Shown: positions 1 through 9,517, counted from the first letter of the stretch. The stretch: DNA of 64,000 bases from Bradyrhizobium guangdongense (GCF_004114975.1 NZ_CP030052.1:186001-250000), one strand, 5' to 3'. Numbers and translations are program-made. Notes: generated by a model not told the origin, from the letters alone.

Positions 1-2
1 CT

Positions 3-476
3 GTTATGGAGGGGGCCGCCGATCGCGTTGGCGCATTCTCACACGGTTACACCTACTCGGGTCATCCGATCGCTGCCGCCGCCGCCAACGCAGTGCTCGA
101 TATCGTTGAAAAGGAGCAGCTCAGCAATCGCGCCAGGGTGGTCGGCGCGCACTTTCAAAAGCGGCTTAAGGAAAGGTTCGCTCAATTGGAGATCGCTGGC
201 GAAGTTCGCGGCGTCGGCTTGCTCGGCGCTATCGAGTTTGTCGCGGACCGTCACACGAAGCGACGGTTCGACGCCCAGCTCAAAGTCGGCGCCCGCATCT
301 CGAAGGCTGCTCGCGAGCGGGGACTTATTGCTCGGGCAATGCCGCATGGCGATATTCTGGGTTTTGCTCCGCCTCTTGTCGTCTCGGAAGGCGAGATTGA
401 TGAGATTGTCGAGCTTGCCTATCAGGCAACCAGGCAAGTCATTGACGAACTCGCCAGGGAGCCCGCAAGCGTTTAG
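3..476 (+). CDS. Class III PLP aminotransferase, C-terminal part (5' end outside window)
   Basis: The reading frame is open from the window edge to a TAG at 474-476, giving about 157 residues of the C-terminal half of a class III (omega) aminotransferase. The segment GYTYSGHP near the start is the family's conserved motif whose Thr contacts the PLP phosphate from the neighbouring subunit, and a small C-terminal domain follows (GEVRGVGLLGAIEFV, then a final helical stretch). The catalytic Lys lies before the window and cannot be checked. The enzyme would move an amino group between an omega-amine or amino acid and a keto acid in the cytoplasm; the substrate cannot be told from this part. An in-frame ATG at 6 is internal, not the start. 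IS66 debris begins about 430 bp downstream. Confidence 0.85.
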   Translation, partial: VMEGAADRVGAFSHGYTYSGHPIAAAAANAVLDIVEKEQLSNRARVVGAHFQKRLKERFAQLEIAGEVRGVGLLGAIEFVADRHTKRRFDAQLKVGARISKAARERGLIARAMPHGDILGFAPPLVVSEGEIDEIVELAYQATRQVIDELAREPASV

Positions 477-603
477 AAACTCCGCATTCCACGCCCGGCA
501 CGTGTCGCACATCGGGCGCGCTTCATGAGTGAAGGTCATCCTCACCGTGAGGCGACCCGATCCGTTCTGAGCTAACTCAAGTAGCACCGGGCCGCCGCGG
601 CAA

Positions 604-807
604 ATGCCCAGTTACACGGACTTTGTCAATCCTAGGAACTACGTCCGAATGGGGCAGGTCGCGCGCCCTAACGACCCAATGGTGGTGCGGAAGGTGCTGG
701 CAAACGCGAGCGGAGAGATCTTCTCGCCCTTCGACTGGGCGCAAGCCATTTATCGCACCTCTGGCGGCGGTGGCCCTTCAGTTCATCTGAAGAAGGAGAG
801 CAGGTGA
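604..807 (+). CDS. Hypothetical small protein, doubtful
   Basis: A 67-residue frame starting at ATG 604. I do not recognise a family. No good ribosome binding site precedes the ATG (the upstream bases are GC-rich, CCGCCGCGGCAA). It lies between the aminotransferase and an IS66 remnant, so it may be the leftover of a longer gene cut by transposition. The region 477-910 holds nothing else I can support. Confidence 0.25.
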   Translation: MPSYTDFVNPRNYVRMGQVARPNDPMVVRKVLANASGEIFSPFDWAQAIYRTSGGGGPSVHLKKESR

Positions 808-910
808 CTCTGTGGTATTCCTCCGTTGCGGGCCGTCTTGTTTGACGGACGCGAACGCTGCAGGTCCTACGGGTAATCCTGGGAGAAGCACTATGCCGAT
901 TTCGAGGGGC

Positions 911-1159
911 GGAGGTGATCACATCGGCCGAGCGGCGGCGCCGGTGGTCGCAGGATGAGAAGGAACGGCTTGTTGCAGCACTGGGCGAGGATGTGACCGA
1001 GACGTTGGGAGATCCCGCGCCGGTTCAAGGTCATCGAGACCGTGCGAGAGAAGTTCACTTGCCGCGATTGCGAGAAGATCAGCCAGCCGCCGGCACCGTT
1101 CCATGCCACGCCGCGCGGCTTCATCGGTCCGCAATTGCTGGCGACGATCCTGTTCGACA
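911..1159 (+). pseudogene. tnpC: IS66 remnant: tnpA start fused to tnpC zinc-finger region (5' exon of split tnpC)
   Basis: The frame from about 915 reads SAERRRRWSQDEKERLVAA, typical of the IS66 TnpA N-terminus, then jumps to TnpC (LGEDVTETL, and in the next frame RFKVIETVREKFTCRDCEK with the CxxC zinc-finger pair, ending GPQLLATILFD). An internal deletion has therefore joined tnpA to tnpC, and a frameshift separates the two TnpC pieces. The gene breaks off at 1159 exactly at the 3' end of a group II intron. The continuation (KFGMHIPLNQ...) resumes at 4900; joining 1159 to 4900 restores the FDKFG codons. Confidence 0.8.
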
Positions 1160-1230
1160 GTGGGGTCGAGGACTGGCGCGCCGCTTAACCAGTTTTCCCG
1201 GTCATGCACGTTTCCAGCCCCCGCCACATC

Positions 1231-1265
1231 GCACGCAGCATGCAGATTTCCCGCACTACGCGCTC
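1231..1265 (-). ncRNA. Group II intron domain V-like hairpin
   Basis: On the minus strand the segment starts GAGCGCGTAGTGCGGGAAA and folds back on TCTGCATGCTGCGTGC. It shows the catalytic AGC triad at the 5' base, a two-base bulge on the 3' arm and a GAAA-type loop, the hallmarks of domain V. It lies just after the maturase stop codon (1298-1300), as expected. The distal sequence 1160-1230 would contain domain VI. Confidence 0.65.
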
Positions 1266-2419
1266 CCATTTGCTTCATGACAAGGCTTATGGACCTATCA
1301 TGTTGGAGCAGCTTTTACTTCGGCGGCACTCGCCCGGTAGCCGTTGAACAGCTTCAAGGTGTCGTACAGCCACGAGTTACTCCACTGCTTCCAGCCGAAG
1401 CCCTTTTGTTTCCGTGCCTTCGCCAGATGGCGTCTGACCTTCCTCTCTACCCAGTCTCTGATGTAGGGAAGCATTTACTGGAATCGCCTATCCGGAAGTA
1501 GTTTACCCATCCTCGGAGCTTTGGATTGATCAGGCTTATCACCCGACTAATCGGTTGCGACCGATAGCTGCCAAACACTTCCTTGAGCCCCCGCAGAAGC
1601 GCCGTCCGCTTTTTGAGCTTGGGCGTGTAATACGGCCGCATCACTCCGCGCAGACTGCGGAGATAGCGGAAGTCGATTCCCAGGAAGCCGAAGCTCTCGC
1701 CTCGGGCCAGGTCAACTATGCGACTCTTCTCATCATTCACCTCAACCTGTAACTTGGCGAACTCCTCCCGCAAGCGCTTGTTTATAGCGCCGAGCAGCCA
1801 GTCATGTCGCTGGTGGGCATAGATCAAGACAACCATATCGTCAGCAAAACGTGCATATTCGATATTGGTGTACTTGCCGCGACGTGTAACTTCACGTGCT
1901 CGCTCCAGCATCTTGTCCACCTCATTGAGGTAGAGGTTACTGAGCAAGGGTGAAAATTACGCCGCCTTGCGGAACGCCTTTCTTGCCAGAAGCTTTCAGC
2001 ACAAGCCGCAGAAGATGCATGACGTCCCCATCATCAACCCGCAGGGCTACCTTCTCCAGAATCCGATCATGCCGGACGTTGTCGAAGTAGGCCCGCAAAT
2101 CAAGATCGAGAACCCGCGTCTTCCGCTCAGCTATTGCTTTAGCAACTCGCTTGATCGCTTCATGTGTTGTCCGCTTGGGAACGATCCCGGTTGGAAATCC
2201 GCCTCGAATACAGGTTCGAGTATGAGCTTGAGCGCCCCTGTACCTCTCTGTCGCGGATAGCCGGAATCGACAGAACGCGGACCTTGGAGCCCCCGTCCTT
2301 CGGTATTTCCCGCTTCCTTGATGGAAGTGGCTTATAAGTGCGCTCGATCAGTTCGTCTCGTAATTGCTCGAGCAGAGACTCCACGCCTCGCGCTTCGATG
2401 GCTTCGAACGTCACCCCGT

Positions 2420-4216
2420 TATAGCGCGACAATCAGGATGAGAGCGCGCATTGCCTCGCCTTAATTGTTACCGGATGCTGAGCCGTTGCCTCACGTAAAT
2501 TGCTCCCCTGGATCGGGAACAAGCGGGGGCGCAGATGGGGTGGCTGAGCATGGCAACGCGGAAGGAACTGACGGCGGCGGCGGGCGCGCGCTATCGGCGT
2601 TCGGATCGTGCGAAGAAGGCGCGGATATTAGACGAGTTCGTCGACATCACCGGATTCCATCGCAAACATGCGATGCGTCTACTTCGAGGCCAGGAAGACG
2701 TAAGCGCAGGCCGACGGGCGCGACGTCGGATCTATAATGAGGCGGAACACAACGCGCTCTTGCTGCTTTGGGAGGCGTCAGACCGGATCTGCGGGAAGCG
2801 GCTGAAGGCGTTAATGCCTGCGCTGATTGAAGCGATGGAACGGCACGGCCACCTCGACCTTGCTCCCGAGATCCGCGACAAACTTTTGGCAATGAGTGCT
2901 GCGACGATCGACCGCGCGTTGGCACGGGTCCGAGAAGGATTAGGTCGCAAGCGCCGACGGCACGCGACGCACTCGTTGCGTCGCAGTATTCCAATACGGA
3001 CGTCGGCAGATTGGAACGATCCGGCGCCGGGGTTCGTCGAGGCTGACCTTGTAGCGCATAGCGGTCTATCGGCGCGCGGCAGCTTCATCCAGACCCTCGT
3101 GCTCACCGACATTGCTACCGGCTGGACGGAGTGCGCTCCTCTGATCGTGCGCGAACAAACACTGTTGAGCACGGTGTTGACGGAATTGCGCAAACAATTG
3201 CCTTTTGCGCTGATCGGCCTCGATACGGACAATGATACGGTGTTCATGAATGAGACGCTGAAAGCCTACTGCGATGCGGCCAACATCGTCTTCACGCGTT
3301 GCCGGCCCTACCGGAAGAACGACCAGGCGTTCGTCGAGCAGAAGAACGGTGCCGTCGTGCGCAGGATGGTCGGCTATCGTCGGCTCGAGGGCCTGGAAGC
3401 GGCCAAGCTGCTGGCTGAACTCTATCGATCGGCGCGGCTGTTCGTGAACTTCTTCCAACCCTCATTCAAACTGATGGCCAAGCAGCGCGACGGTGCTCGT
3501 GTGCGTAAGACATACAGCGCACCGGCAACGCCACACCAGCGCTTGGCCGCCGACGCCCGCACGCCCGATGCGATTCGTCACCATCTCCAAGAAATCTATG
3601 CCGCTCTCGACCCGGTCGCGTTGTTGCGCGACATCCGCGGCGCGCAGGAACGCCTCGCGGCGCTCGCTGATACGCAGCCAATCGCCCATCCTGCTGCGGC
3701 ATCGCAACCGATCGATCTCTTCCTGGCAAGCCTACGAACCGCCTGGAAAGACGGAGCTATGCGACCGACGGATCGGCCAATCGTGAAAGCGAAAAGAGGC
3801 CGGCGGCGTCCCGACCCGCTCATCCGGGCAACGCTAGATTTGCGAAAATGGTTTGAAGCCGAGCCTTGGCGGACTGGTAGCGAACTGCTCTCCCGGTTGC
3901 AGGCGGAATATCCTGGAGCCTATCCGAACAAGCTTCTTCGAACGCTTCAGCGTAGGCTTAAATCCTGGCGCAGCGAGCAAGCGAACGCGTTGTTGTTCGT
4001 TCCTACGGAGGAAACGCTGCTGGGGCATGAGGTCACAACAACCCAATGATGTGGCAGACGCCAGCGGAGGAGGCCGGGCGCTCCGAAACCCCGGCCATCT
4101 CCGCACCCGGCCTCCTCCTCAACCCAAGCCGGGAGCAAAATAAATGAGGCAACCGATCGCACTCGGGAGCATCGATAGGTGAGGCAATACGGAGTCTCAC
4201 CCTGATCGCCGCCGCG
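2420..4216 (+). mobile_element. Complete integrase-type IS (ISNCY-like) with 8-bp target duplication
   Basis: The element is flanked by the direct repeat CACCCCGT (2412-2419 and 4217-4224). Both ends carry related inverted repeats: the left reads GCGACAATCAGGATGAGA then ATTGCCTCGCCT, the right on the other strand GCGGCGATCAGGGTGAGAC then ATTGCCTCACCT, and both have a second inner copy of the form GTTGCCTCA...TGCTCCC. One long transposase gene fills it. The exact duplication and open frame suggest a recent insertion into the intron maturase gene. A degraded relative lies at about 47.25-48.0 kb. Confidence 0.85.
2550..4049 (+). CDS. Integrase-core (DDE) transposase
   Basis: About 499 residues from ATG 2550 (MATRKELTAAAGARYRRSDR); a GGGGTGG stretch sits 7 bp upstream. 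An in-frame ATG at 2535 is possible. An N-terminal helix-turn-helix region (GFHRKHAMRLLRG) is followed by a retroviral integrase-type core: GFVEADLVAHSG gives the first Asp, IGLDTDNDTVFMNETL the second, and KNDQAFVEQKNGAVVRRMVG the Glu. This family is usually listed with unclassified (ISNCY) elements. It is intact and alone between the inverted repeats, so it is likely the functional transposase. Confidence 0.85.
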   Translation: MATRKELTAAAGARYRRSDRAKKARILDEFVDITGFHRKHAMRLLRGQEDVSAGRRARRRIYNEAEHNALLLLWEASDRICGKRLKALMPALIEAMERHGHLDLAPEIRDKLLAMSAATIDRALARVREGLGRKRRRHATHSLRRSIPIRTSADWNDPAPGFVEADLVAHSGLSARGSFIQTLVLTDIATGWTECAPLIVREQTLLSTVLTELRKQLPFALIGLDTDNDTVFMNETLKAYCDAANIVFTRCRPYRKNDQAFVEQKNGAVVRRMVGYRRLEGLEAAKLLAELYRSARLFVNFFQPSFKLMAKQRDGARVRKTYSAPATPHQRLAADARTPDAIRHHLQEIYAALDPVALLRDIRGAQERLAALADTQPIAHPAAASQPIDLFLASLRTAWKDGAMRPTDRPIVKAKRGRRRPDPLIRATLDLRKWFEAEPWRTGSELLSRLQAEYPGAYPNKLLRTLQRRLKSWRSEQANALLFVPTEETLLGHEVTTTQ

Positions 4217-4899
4217 CACCCCGTCTATTCCCGGTGCGCCGTCGTTTTCTTTCGCCATCTCATACGCTGCGCGCAGGGTCTCCATCTTGCACACGTGGAC
4301 GTATAGACCCCAGAAACGCCAGGACGGTTCAGCCTTCGCCTTGACGTATAGTCTCCGCCTCAGGTCTTGCAAATCGATGGACGCCTTTATCATCTCGTCC
4401 TTGCCTTCCTTACGTTAGAGACATCACAAATGGCAGGGACCCTTTGCTCCACGGGAGTTACTCCGCTTCATCGCTACTCCAGTCCCGGCCGCCACCTTCT
4501 CATCTTCGGTCGATTTCCCGGGATCTCCGGTTATACGACCTACCTTCTTCCGGCGATTTCTCTCCGGGATGAAGGCTTCTCCAGTTGCTCGGCATGTCCT
4601 TGTCACCGTGCTGTCGCTTTCACCCCGCCGAAATGACCCGTCGTGTCAGTTAGCATTCGATGGATCATGCTGCCTTCGCCCCTAAACTGCAGGCTCGACT
4701 TTCGGTTTTCAGCATTTTCGAGGCCACAACGCGTTCTCTTTTGATACGGCCCGATGACTCGTGGTCTCCCCAAGGGAGTTTTGTCGATAGGCTTCAAAGG
4801 TTCTATTTCTATCTCCTCTGCTACCCACACTACGGGGAGCTAACTTTTTCCCCGGCAGGACTTACTCCTGCTGAACATGCCAGCCTTCGCTGGACGCAC

Positions 4900-5832
4900 A
4901 GTTCGGCATGCATATCCCGCTCAACCAAGTGCGAGAGGATCGACCTGCCATTGTCGACGCTCGCTGACCAGGTCGGCCACGGAACCTTCGCCATCATGCC
5001 GCTCTTCCAGCTGATCGAGCGTCATGTACTCGCAGTCGAGCGCCTTCATGGCGACGACACCACCATCCGCGTCCTGGCGAAGGGCAAGTGCACGACCCGC
5101 CGGAGCTGGAGTTATGGGCGGGATGACCGGCCCTTCGGTGGGCCGGCGCCGCCGGCTGCGGTCTATTACGCCTCACCCGACCGGCGAGGCCAGCATCCCC
5201 AGAGGCATCTGGCCGCCTTCGCCGGCATCCTGCAAGCCGATTGCTATAGCGGCTTCGAGCCGTTGTTCGACCCGCAAAGGAAAGCGATGCCGATCACGCC
5301 GGCATTCTGCTTCGCGCATGCGCGGCGGGGCTTCTTCGAGTTGGCCGATATCGAGAAGAACGCCAGGGTAGGCAGCAAGGGTAAACCAGCTCCCCGATCG
5401 CGCTAAGCCGCTGCTCGACGACATGCACGCCTGGCTGCTGCGCGAGCGAGAAACCCTCTCGCGCTCCTCCGAGGTCCTGAAGCCCACGAATTACATGCCA
5501 GGCGCTGAGCCGACTTTGCCCGCTTCCTCGACGATGGCAGGATCTGCCTCAGCAACAACGCCGCCAAAAGAGCGTTGCGCGGCATCGCCTTGGGAAGGCG
5601 CAATTGGACCTTCGCCGGCAGCCTGCGCGGCGCCGAACGCGCCGCCATCATGCTGACGATGATCACCACCTGTCGTCTTAACGATGTCGATCCCAAAGCC
5701 CGGCTCTCCGACGTCCTCGCCCGGATCGCCGATCTTCCCGCTTCGCGTCTGCGCGAACTGCTGCCTGGGAATGGAAGCTCCCGCGCCAAGCCGACTAACT
5801 GTAACCGGCATGAGCTCCCACGACCGCAGTGA
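4900..5832 (+). pseudogene. tnpC: IS66 tnpC, 3' exon, frameshifted
   Basis: Begins at the intron junction with KFGMHIPLNQ-type sequence, then IDLPLSTLADQVGHGTF, GDDTTIRVLAKGKC, the DDRPFGGPAPPA motif, the second catalytic region GILQADCYSGFE, CFAHARRGFFELADIE, and after frameshifts near 5390 and 5505 the C-terminal segment RGIALGRRNWTFAGS and LNDVDPKARLSDVLARIADLP. The catalytic frame is interrupted more than once, so no transposase can be made. This is the same element as the fragment at 911-1159. Its end near 5830 abuts a second IS66. Confidence 0.8.
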
Positions 5833-6456
5833 TCATTGAGCGCGGGCGTAGCGGATCGGCATCCAGTATTGCCGCAAGGCTTCGACCGCCGCGGGAATAT
5901 CGGCGTGGGCGTTACGCAGAAATTTCTTGGTCTCGCGGCCGCTTCGTGGTGGTCCAAGCAGCGGTCGGCCCTGATCGTCGCGACAGTGCAGCAGGATAGG
6001 TAGAAGTAGGCCGTGATTGACGTTGCCGGTGTCCAGCAACGGTGCCCACGCCAATAGCTTGAGCCGCATCGCGGCGTAGAAGCCTTGGCACCATGGTCGC
6101 GGATCCACGTCTCCACTGGGTTTACGCCGGTGCATCGGCGCGAACCTGTCGGGTGCGGTCGAGAGGGTGTTGCTGATGTCGTTGTGACGCAGGGCGACAG
6201 CCGATATGGCTGCAAACTCCGGGGTGCCGCTGTGGTTGAAGGCATCGGCATCGATGGCGAGCAGCGGGCAGATCCAGTCGAGTGGGCTCATCGACACCGG
6301 TCCGGCCACGATTGCGGCGACGTAGCCGTCGAGCATGGGGAGATTGGTGGCGGCAGGTTGCTGATCGACCCGAGCCTGCAGCCATCGCTCGAGCTCCTCA
6401 AGTGGCATCTCGGCTGCGGCCATTGACGACGCTGCTTTATGACGACGCGGGCTCAT
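5833..6456 (-). CDS. UPF0149/YecA-family passenger protein of IS66
   Basis: A 207-residue intact frame. The centre has the UPF0149 signature MLDGYVAAIVAGPVSMSPLDWICPLL followed by an all-helical region. No catalytic residues are known for this family. It overlaps the stop of the upstream tnpC by the 4-bp ATGA arrangement (6453-6456), so it is probably translationally coupled to the transposase operon. Such passenger genes are common at the 3' end of rhizobial IS66 elements and their role in transposition is unknown. It stays open although tnpC is broken. Confidence 0.75.
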   Translation of the reverse strand: MSPRRHKAASSMAAAEMPLEELERWLQARVDQQPAATNLPMLDGYVAAIVAGPVSMSPLDWICPLLAIDADAFNHSGTPEFAAISAVALRHNDISNTLSTAPDRFAPMHRRKPSGDVDPRPWCQGFYAAMRLKLLAWAPLLDTGNVNHGLLLPILLHCRDDQGRPLLGPPRSGRETKKFLRNAHADIPAAVEALRQYWMPIRYARAQ

Positions 6457-8010
6457 GCCGCGGCCTGTGCGGTGCGCTGGCGCGCCGCCTTCCAGTGCCA
6501 GGCGAGCAGTTCGTGCAGTTGATGGCTCTTGGTTCCACCGGAGACGATGCGCTCCAGCACGTCGGTCAGATAGGCTTGCGGATCGAGCTCATGGAGCTTT
6601 GCGGTGTTCACGAGCGACGCGAGGATGGCCCAGCTCTCGGCACCACCTTCGCTACCGCTGAACAAGGCGTTGCGTCTTCCCATGGCAATCGGGCGCATGG
6701 AACGCTCGACCGTGTTGGAATCGACCTCGACGCGGCCGTCGCTGAGAAACAGCGTCAGTCCGTCCCAGTGATTGAGCGCATAGTTGATCGCCTCTGTCAG
6801 CTTCGATTGGGAAAACAGCTGACCTACCATCTCAATCAGTCGCGCATTGAGCGCCACCATCAACGGGGCGCTCCTGGTGCGGCGGGCGGCCAGCCGCTGC
6901 TCCGCACTGCTGCCGCGGATCTCTGCCTCGATCGCATAGACCGCCTGCAGCCGTTCAATCACGTCGCGCGCGAATGGCGACTGCGTGGACTTGTACACCT
7001 CGACGAATTTGCGTCGAGCATGGGCGAGACAAAAGGCGAGCTGGATCGCGCCGCCATGACGGCGGGCCAGCGCCTTGTAGGCGGCATAACCGTCCACCTG
7101 CAGAACGCCGCAAAAGCCCATCAACTGTCCGGCGATCTCCTCGGTGCCGCGGCCGTCGGCGAATACGTAGGTAACCGCCGGCGGCGAGGGGCCACCCCAT
7201 GGCCGGTCATCCATAGCATGCGCCCAGAACTGGCAGATGCGGGGACGATGTCGTCCTGGATCAAGCACCGGCATCGGCGTCTCGTCGCAGAACACGCGCG
7301 GCGCAGCCTGAATGATCCGCAGCTGCAGCTCATAAAGGCTCCTGAGCCACAAGGCGGTACGTTTGACCCAACCGCGAGTGTCGCGCGGTCAAGATGGATG
7401 CCGTGGCCGGCCAGGATCTGAACTTGCCGGTACAGCGGCAAATACCGGGCGAACTTCGAGACCACCACATGGCTCACGAGGGCCGTCGACGCCATGCCGC
7501 CCTCAATCAGGCGCGGCAGCACTTTGGCTTGGACCACGCCATCGGTGCAGCCGCGGCAGCCGTATTTGGGACGGATCGTGCGCAGCACGCGCAGGAGCGC
7601 CGGGATCACTCCAACACCTCGCTGACGTCCTCGCCGATCTTGTGAAGCTGGCCCTGGCAGCACGGGCAGGCCGTCACCTCCGGCTCCAGGACCTGCTCAC
7701 AGCGCGGCAGATGCTTGGGCAACGCGCCGATGTTGCGGCGCGCCTTCTTACGTAGCTTATCGGACGGCTTCACCGCAGGTGCATCGTCGTTGGCAGCTGC
7801 CGGCGGCGTGACACTGGTCTCAAGATCGTCAAGCTCAAGCTCAAGCTGCTCGGCCACGAGCGTGGCAAGCCGTTCCGAGCGCTTCCCGAAGATCATCTCC
7901 TTGAGCGTCTGCATCGCAACACGCAGCTTCTCGTTCTCGGCGTCGAGCGCGAGCACCATCTCTGTTAGAGCGGCGGGATCAGTCGAGAGGACGTCCGGGC
8001 GAATCGCCAT
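6453..8010 (-). pseudogene. tnpC: IS66 tnpC (second copy), two frameshifts
   Basis: Starts MAIRPDVLSTDPAALT at 8010 with the coiled-coil N-terminus and MIFGKRSERL motif, then CPCC zinc-finger residues. One base is missing near 7608 (after GEDVSEVLE) and another near 7380 (after LDRATLA); each time the next frame carries on with normal TnpC sequence (IPALLRVLRTIRPKYGCRGC; then LYELQLRIIQAAPRVFCDET). The last third with DGYAAYKAL and SNTVERSMRPIAMGRRNALFSGS is open to 6453. A pseudogene by two single-base deletions, so decay is fairly recent. Confidence 0.85.
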
Positions 8011-8060
8011 AAATGGACCATACATCCGCGCGGCGCAGGCTCCAGCGAAATCCTCTCCTC

Positions 8061-8414
8061 TCAGCCGACAACGGCCGGCTGCTTCACCGGCTTGGGCGAG
8101 ACGCGCGTCCACTCGAGTCCGTCGAGCAGCATCGCGAGCTGTGTCGCAGTCAGATGCACCACGCCTTCGCGGATCGGCGGCCAGGTGAAGTGCCCCTGGT
8201 GCAACCACTTCGTCATCAGCACCATGCCGCTGCCGTCCCACGCCAGAAGCTTCACTCTGTCCGTGCGTTTGCTGCGGAACACGAAGACGTCCCCACAACA
8301 CGGATTCGCACGCAGCGCTTCGCTCACCAGTGCCGACAGCGTATGCACCGACTTGCGGAAATCGACCGGCTGTGTCGCCAGCACCACCTTGAGGTCAGAG
8401 CGTAGCGCAATCAC
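8061..8414 (-). CDS. tnpB: IS66 TnpB (Orf2) accessory protein
   Basis: 117 residues, normal length for the family. The diagnostic motif is ATQPVDFRKSVHTLSALV near the N-terminus, then FRSKRTDRVKLLAWDGSGMVL and FTWPPIREGVVHLTATQLAMLLDGLEW. TnpB is needed with TnpA and TnpC for IS66 transposition, though its biochemical activity is not established. It overlaps tnpA by the ATGA type (8411-8414), a normal IS66 operon. Confidence 0.9.
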   Translation of the reverse strand: MIALRSDLKVVLATQPVDFRKSVHTLSALVSEALRANPCCGDVFVFRSKRTDRVKLLAWDGSGMVLMTKWLHQGHFTWPPIREGVVHLTATQLAMLLDGLEWTRVSPKPVKQPAVVG

Positions 8415-8842
8415 CGGATACCCCGAAGCGCCGCCAGCACGGTCGACAGCGTCGCCAGCTCAACGTCCGGCTCGACCCGGATGCGCGCCCCGTTCACCTC
8501 GATCTCGACAACTCCGCAAACCTTGGCCGGCGGCGCGGCGATCTCCAAAGGCCTCGTCTGTAGCCCGGAAATACGTTCATGCTCGCCCGCTGTCCCGCGA
8601 TCGATCCCCGGACCAATTTGGATTGGCACGAAGTTCGGTGCCTTGCCCCCCACCGCCGCCGCAACTTGGCGGCGCCACACCGTAAGCAGCCCGCGCGAAA
8701 CGCCATTGCGCCGCGCAACCTCGGAGATGTTCGCACCCTCCTCAAAGCTCTCCGCCACGATCCGGGCCTTCTCCTCGCTCGTCCACCGACGCCGTCGGCG
8801 CTCCCCGGTGATCACTGAGCGTGCTGCCGGTTTGATGGACAC
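8411..8842 (-). CDS. tnpA: IS66 TnpA (Orf1) helix-turn-helix protein
   Basis: 143 residues. RRRRRWTSEEKARIVAESF then NISEVARRNGVSRGLLTVWRRQ is the homeodomain-like helix-turn-helix of the IS3/IS66 Orf1 family, presumed to bind the element ends. The C-terminal part VEIEVNGARIRVEPDVELATL is the conserved TnpA tail. First gene of the tnpA-tnpB-tnpC-UPF0149 operon on the minus strand. The start (8842) lies close to the presumed IS end; just outside is an IS3 fragment. Confidence 0.88.
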   Translation of the reverse strand: MSIKPAARSVITGERRRRRWTSEEKARIVAESFEEGANISEVARRNGVSRGLLTVWRRQVAAAVGGKAPNFVPIQIGPGIDRGTAGEHERISGLQTRPLEIAAPPAKVCGVVEIEVNGARIRVEPDVELATLSTVLAALRGIR

Positions 8843-8851
8843 CCCGTTAAG

Positions 8852-8945
8852 CTAATCCCACCTTGCGCTCCATCTCGACCGAGCTGATATAGCCGATGGC
8901 CGAGTGTCCGCGGTGTTCGTTGTACAACAACGTTTGAGAACGGCC
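8852..8945 (-). pseudogene. IS3-family orfB C-terminal scrap
   Basis: About 30 codons reading YNEHRGHSAIGYISSVEMERKVG, the typical C-terminus of IS3-family transposases (YN-RRRHSAIGYLSPxEFE). The rest of the element is absent. It abuts the IS66 start on one side and the recombinase region on the other, so the IS66 probably landed in or next to an older IS3 copy. Confidence 0.7.
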
Positions 8946-9012
8946 ACAGGACCGTTCTTCGCGAGGTTCTTTATCGGCATCATCCATGGTTTGGGCGCCG
9001 AGTTTGCGTTCA

Positions 9013-9510
9013 TGGAGCCGTCGACAAGGCTTTGATGTTGTTTTTCGCTGCACCTTGGACGGATCGCAAGGAGATCGTTGGCTGGAAGTGCCAGCAGGGA
9101 TGTTCGACCGGACGGCATGCCCTGACGCCGAGCTTTTGACAGCTCAACCGTTTGTCAGCATCGATGCGCTTGCGGCGCTTTCTGCGCTTCTCGATCTGGC
9201 GTTGAAGGATCGAACGCCATCAGCTGCCCTGCTTTCTGGCGCATCCAGAGGCTCTCACGGTCAGAATCGGGGAGCGACTCATGTCACGCCAGACGGCAAT
9301 GCCAGGGAGCGGATACCGACACAATCAACAACCGCGGCCGCAGCAGATGGATCTGTTCGGGAGCGGCCTGTCGAGCGGCGCCACCGGTGCGCCCACATGG
9401 TCGGAGCTTCCGGCGGAAGCGCAGGCGGCCCTTACGAGTCTGATGACGCAGTTGATCCTCGACCATGCCGCGACGACAGCGACGCCGCGCGCGAAGGAGG
9501 TCGGTCATGA
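9013..9510 (+). CDS. Uncharacterised ORF accompanying serine recombinase, 5' truncated
   Basis: The frame reads RRQGFDVVFRCTLDGSQGDRWLEVPAGMFDRTACPDAE and VSIDALAALSALLDLAL, an acidic protein I associate with small ORFs found upstream of large rhizobial recombinase genes (possibly DUF5372; recalled, not checked). No start codon with ribosome binding site fits and the 5' part is cut by the IS debris before 9013, so it is probably a fragment. The 3' portion overlaps the next small ORF in another frame and may be non-coding. Confidence 0.4.
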   Translation, partial: WSRRQGFDVVFRCTLDGSQGDRWLEVPAGMFDRTACPDAELLTAQPFVSIDALAALSALLDLALKDRTPSAALLSGASRGSHGQNRGATHVTPDGNARERIPTQSTTAAAADGSVRERPVERRHRCAHMVGASGGSAGGPYESDDAVDPRPCRDDSDAAREGGRS

Positions 9511-9517
9511 TCTCTGA
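9281..9517 (+). CDS. Small ORF upstream of recombinase
   Basis: 78 residues (MSRQTAMPGSGYRHNQQ...), with a central PTWSELPAEAQAALTSLMTQLILDH segment that looks like a short helical domain. The stop overlaps the recombinase start (ATG 9507), implying co-translation. Function unknown; this pairing of a short ORF with the large recombinase supports it being real. Confidence 0.45.
   Translation: MSRQTAMPGSGYRHNQQPRPQQMDLFGSGLSSGATGAPTWSELPAEAQAALTSLMTQLILDHAATTATPRAKEVGHDL

Larger units (their letters stand above)
1298..4393 (-). pseudogene. ltrA: Group II intron reverse transcriptase/maturase (LtrA type), broken
   Basis: The N-terminus starts at ATG 4393 (MIKASIDLQDL) and reaches AYEMAKENDGAPGIDGV, where an IS splits the gene at 4216/2420. 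It resumes with TFEAIEARGVESLL, the RT finger motif PSRKREIPKDGG, the RT2 motif DLDLRAYFDNVRHDRIL, and the catalytic motif YARFADDMVVL (FADD in place of YADD), ending with the maturase X-domain motif LRGWVNYFRIG. Besides the IS there are at least two frameshifts (near 2250 and in the GGVI-SPLLSNLYLN region near 1945). It cannot make a working protein, so the intron is immobile unless helped in trans. Confidence 0.8.
1160..4899 (-). mobile_element. Group II intron inserted in IS66 tnpC, itself interrupted by an IS
   Basis: Minus-strand element. Its 5' end at 4899 begins GTGCGTCCAGCG, matching the GUGYG start of bacterial group II introns. A reverse transcriptase/maturase frame runs through it, and a domain V-like hairpin lies near the 3' end at 1231-1265. 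The 3' boundary at 1160 is set by perfect restoration of the IS66 tnpC reading frame (FD at 1159, KFG from 4900). Subtracting the 1,797-bp IS and its 8-bp duplication leaves about 1.9 kb, a normal size for an ORF-bearing group II intron. Confidence 0.85.

Noticed and set aside
6282..7421. 379-aa plus-strand open frame
   Set aside because: Antisense shadow of the IS66 tnpC and UPF0149 genes.
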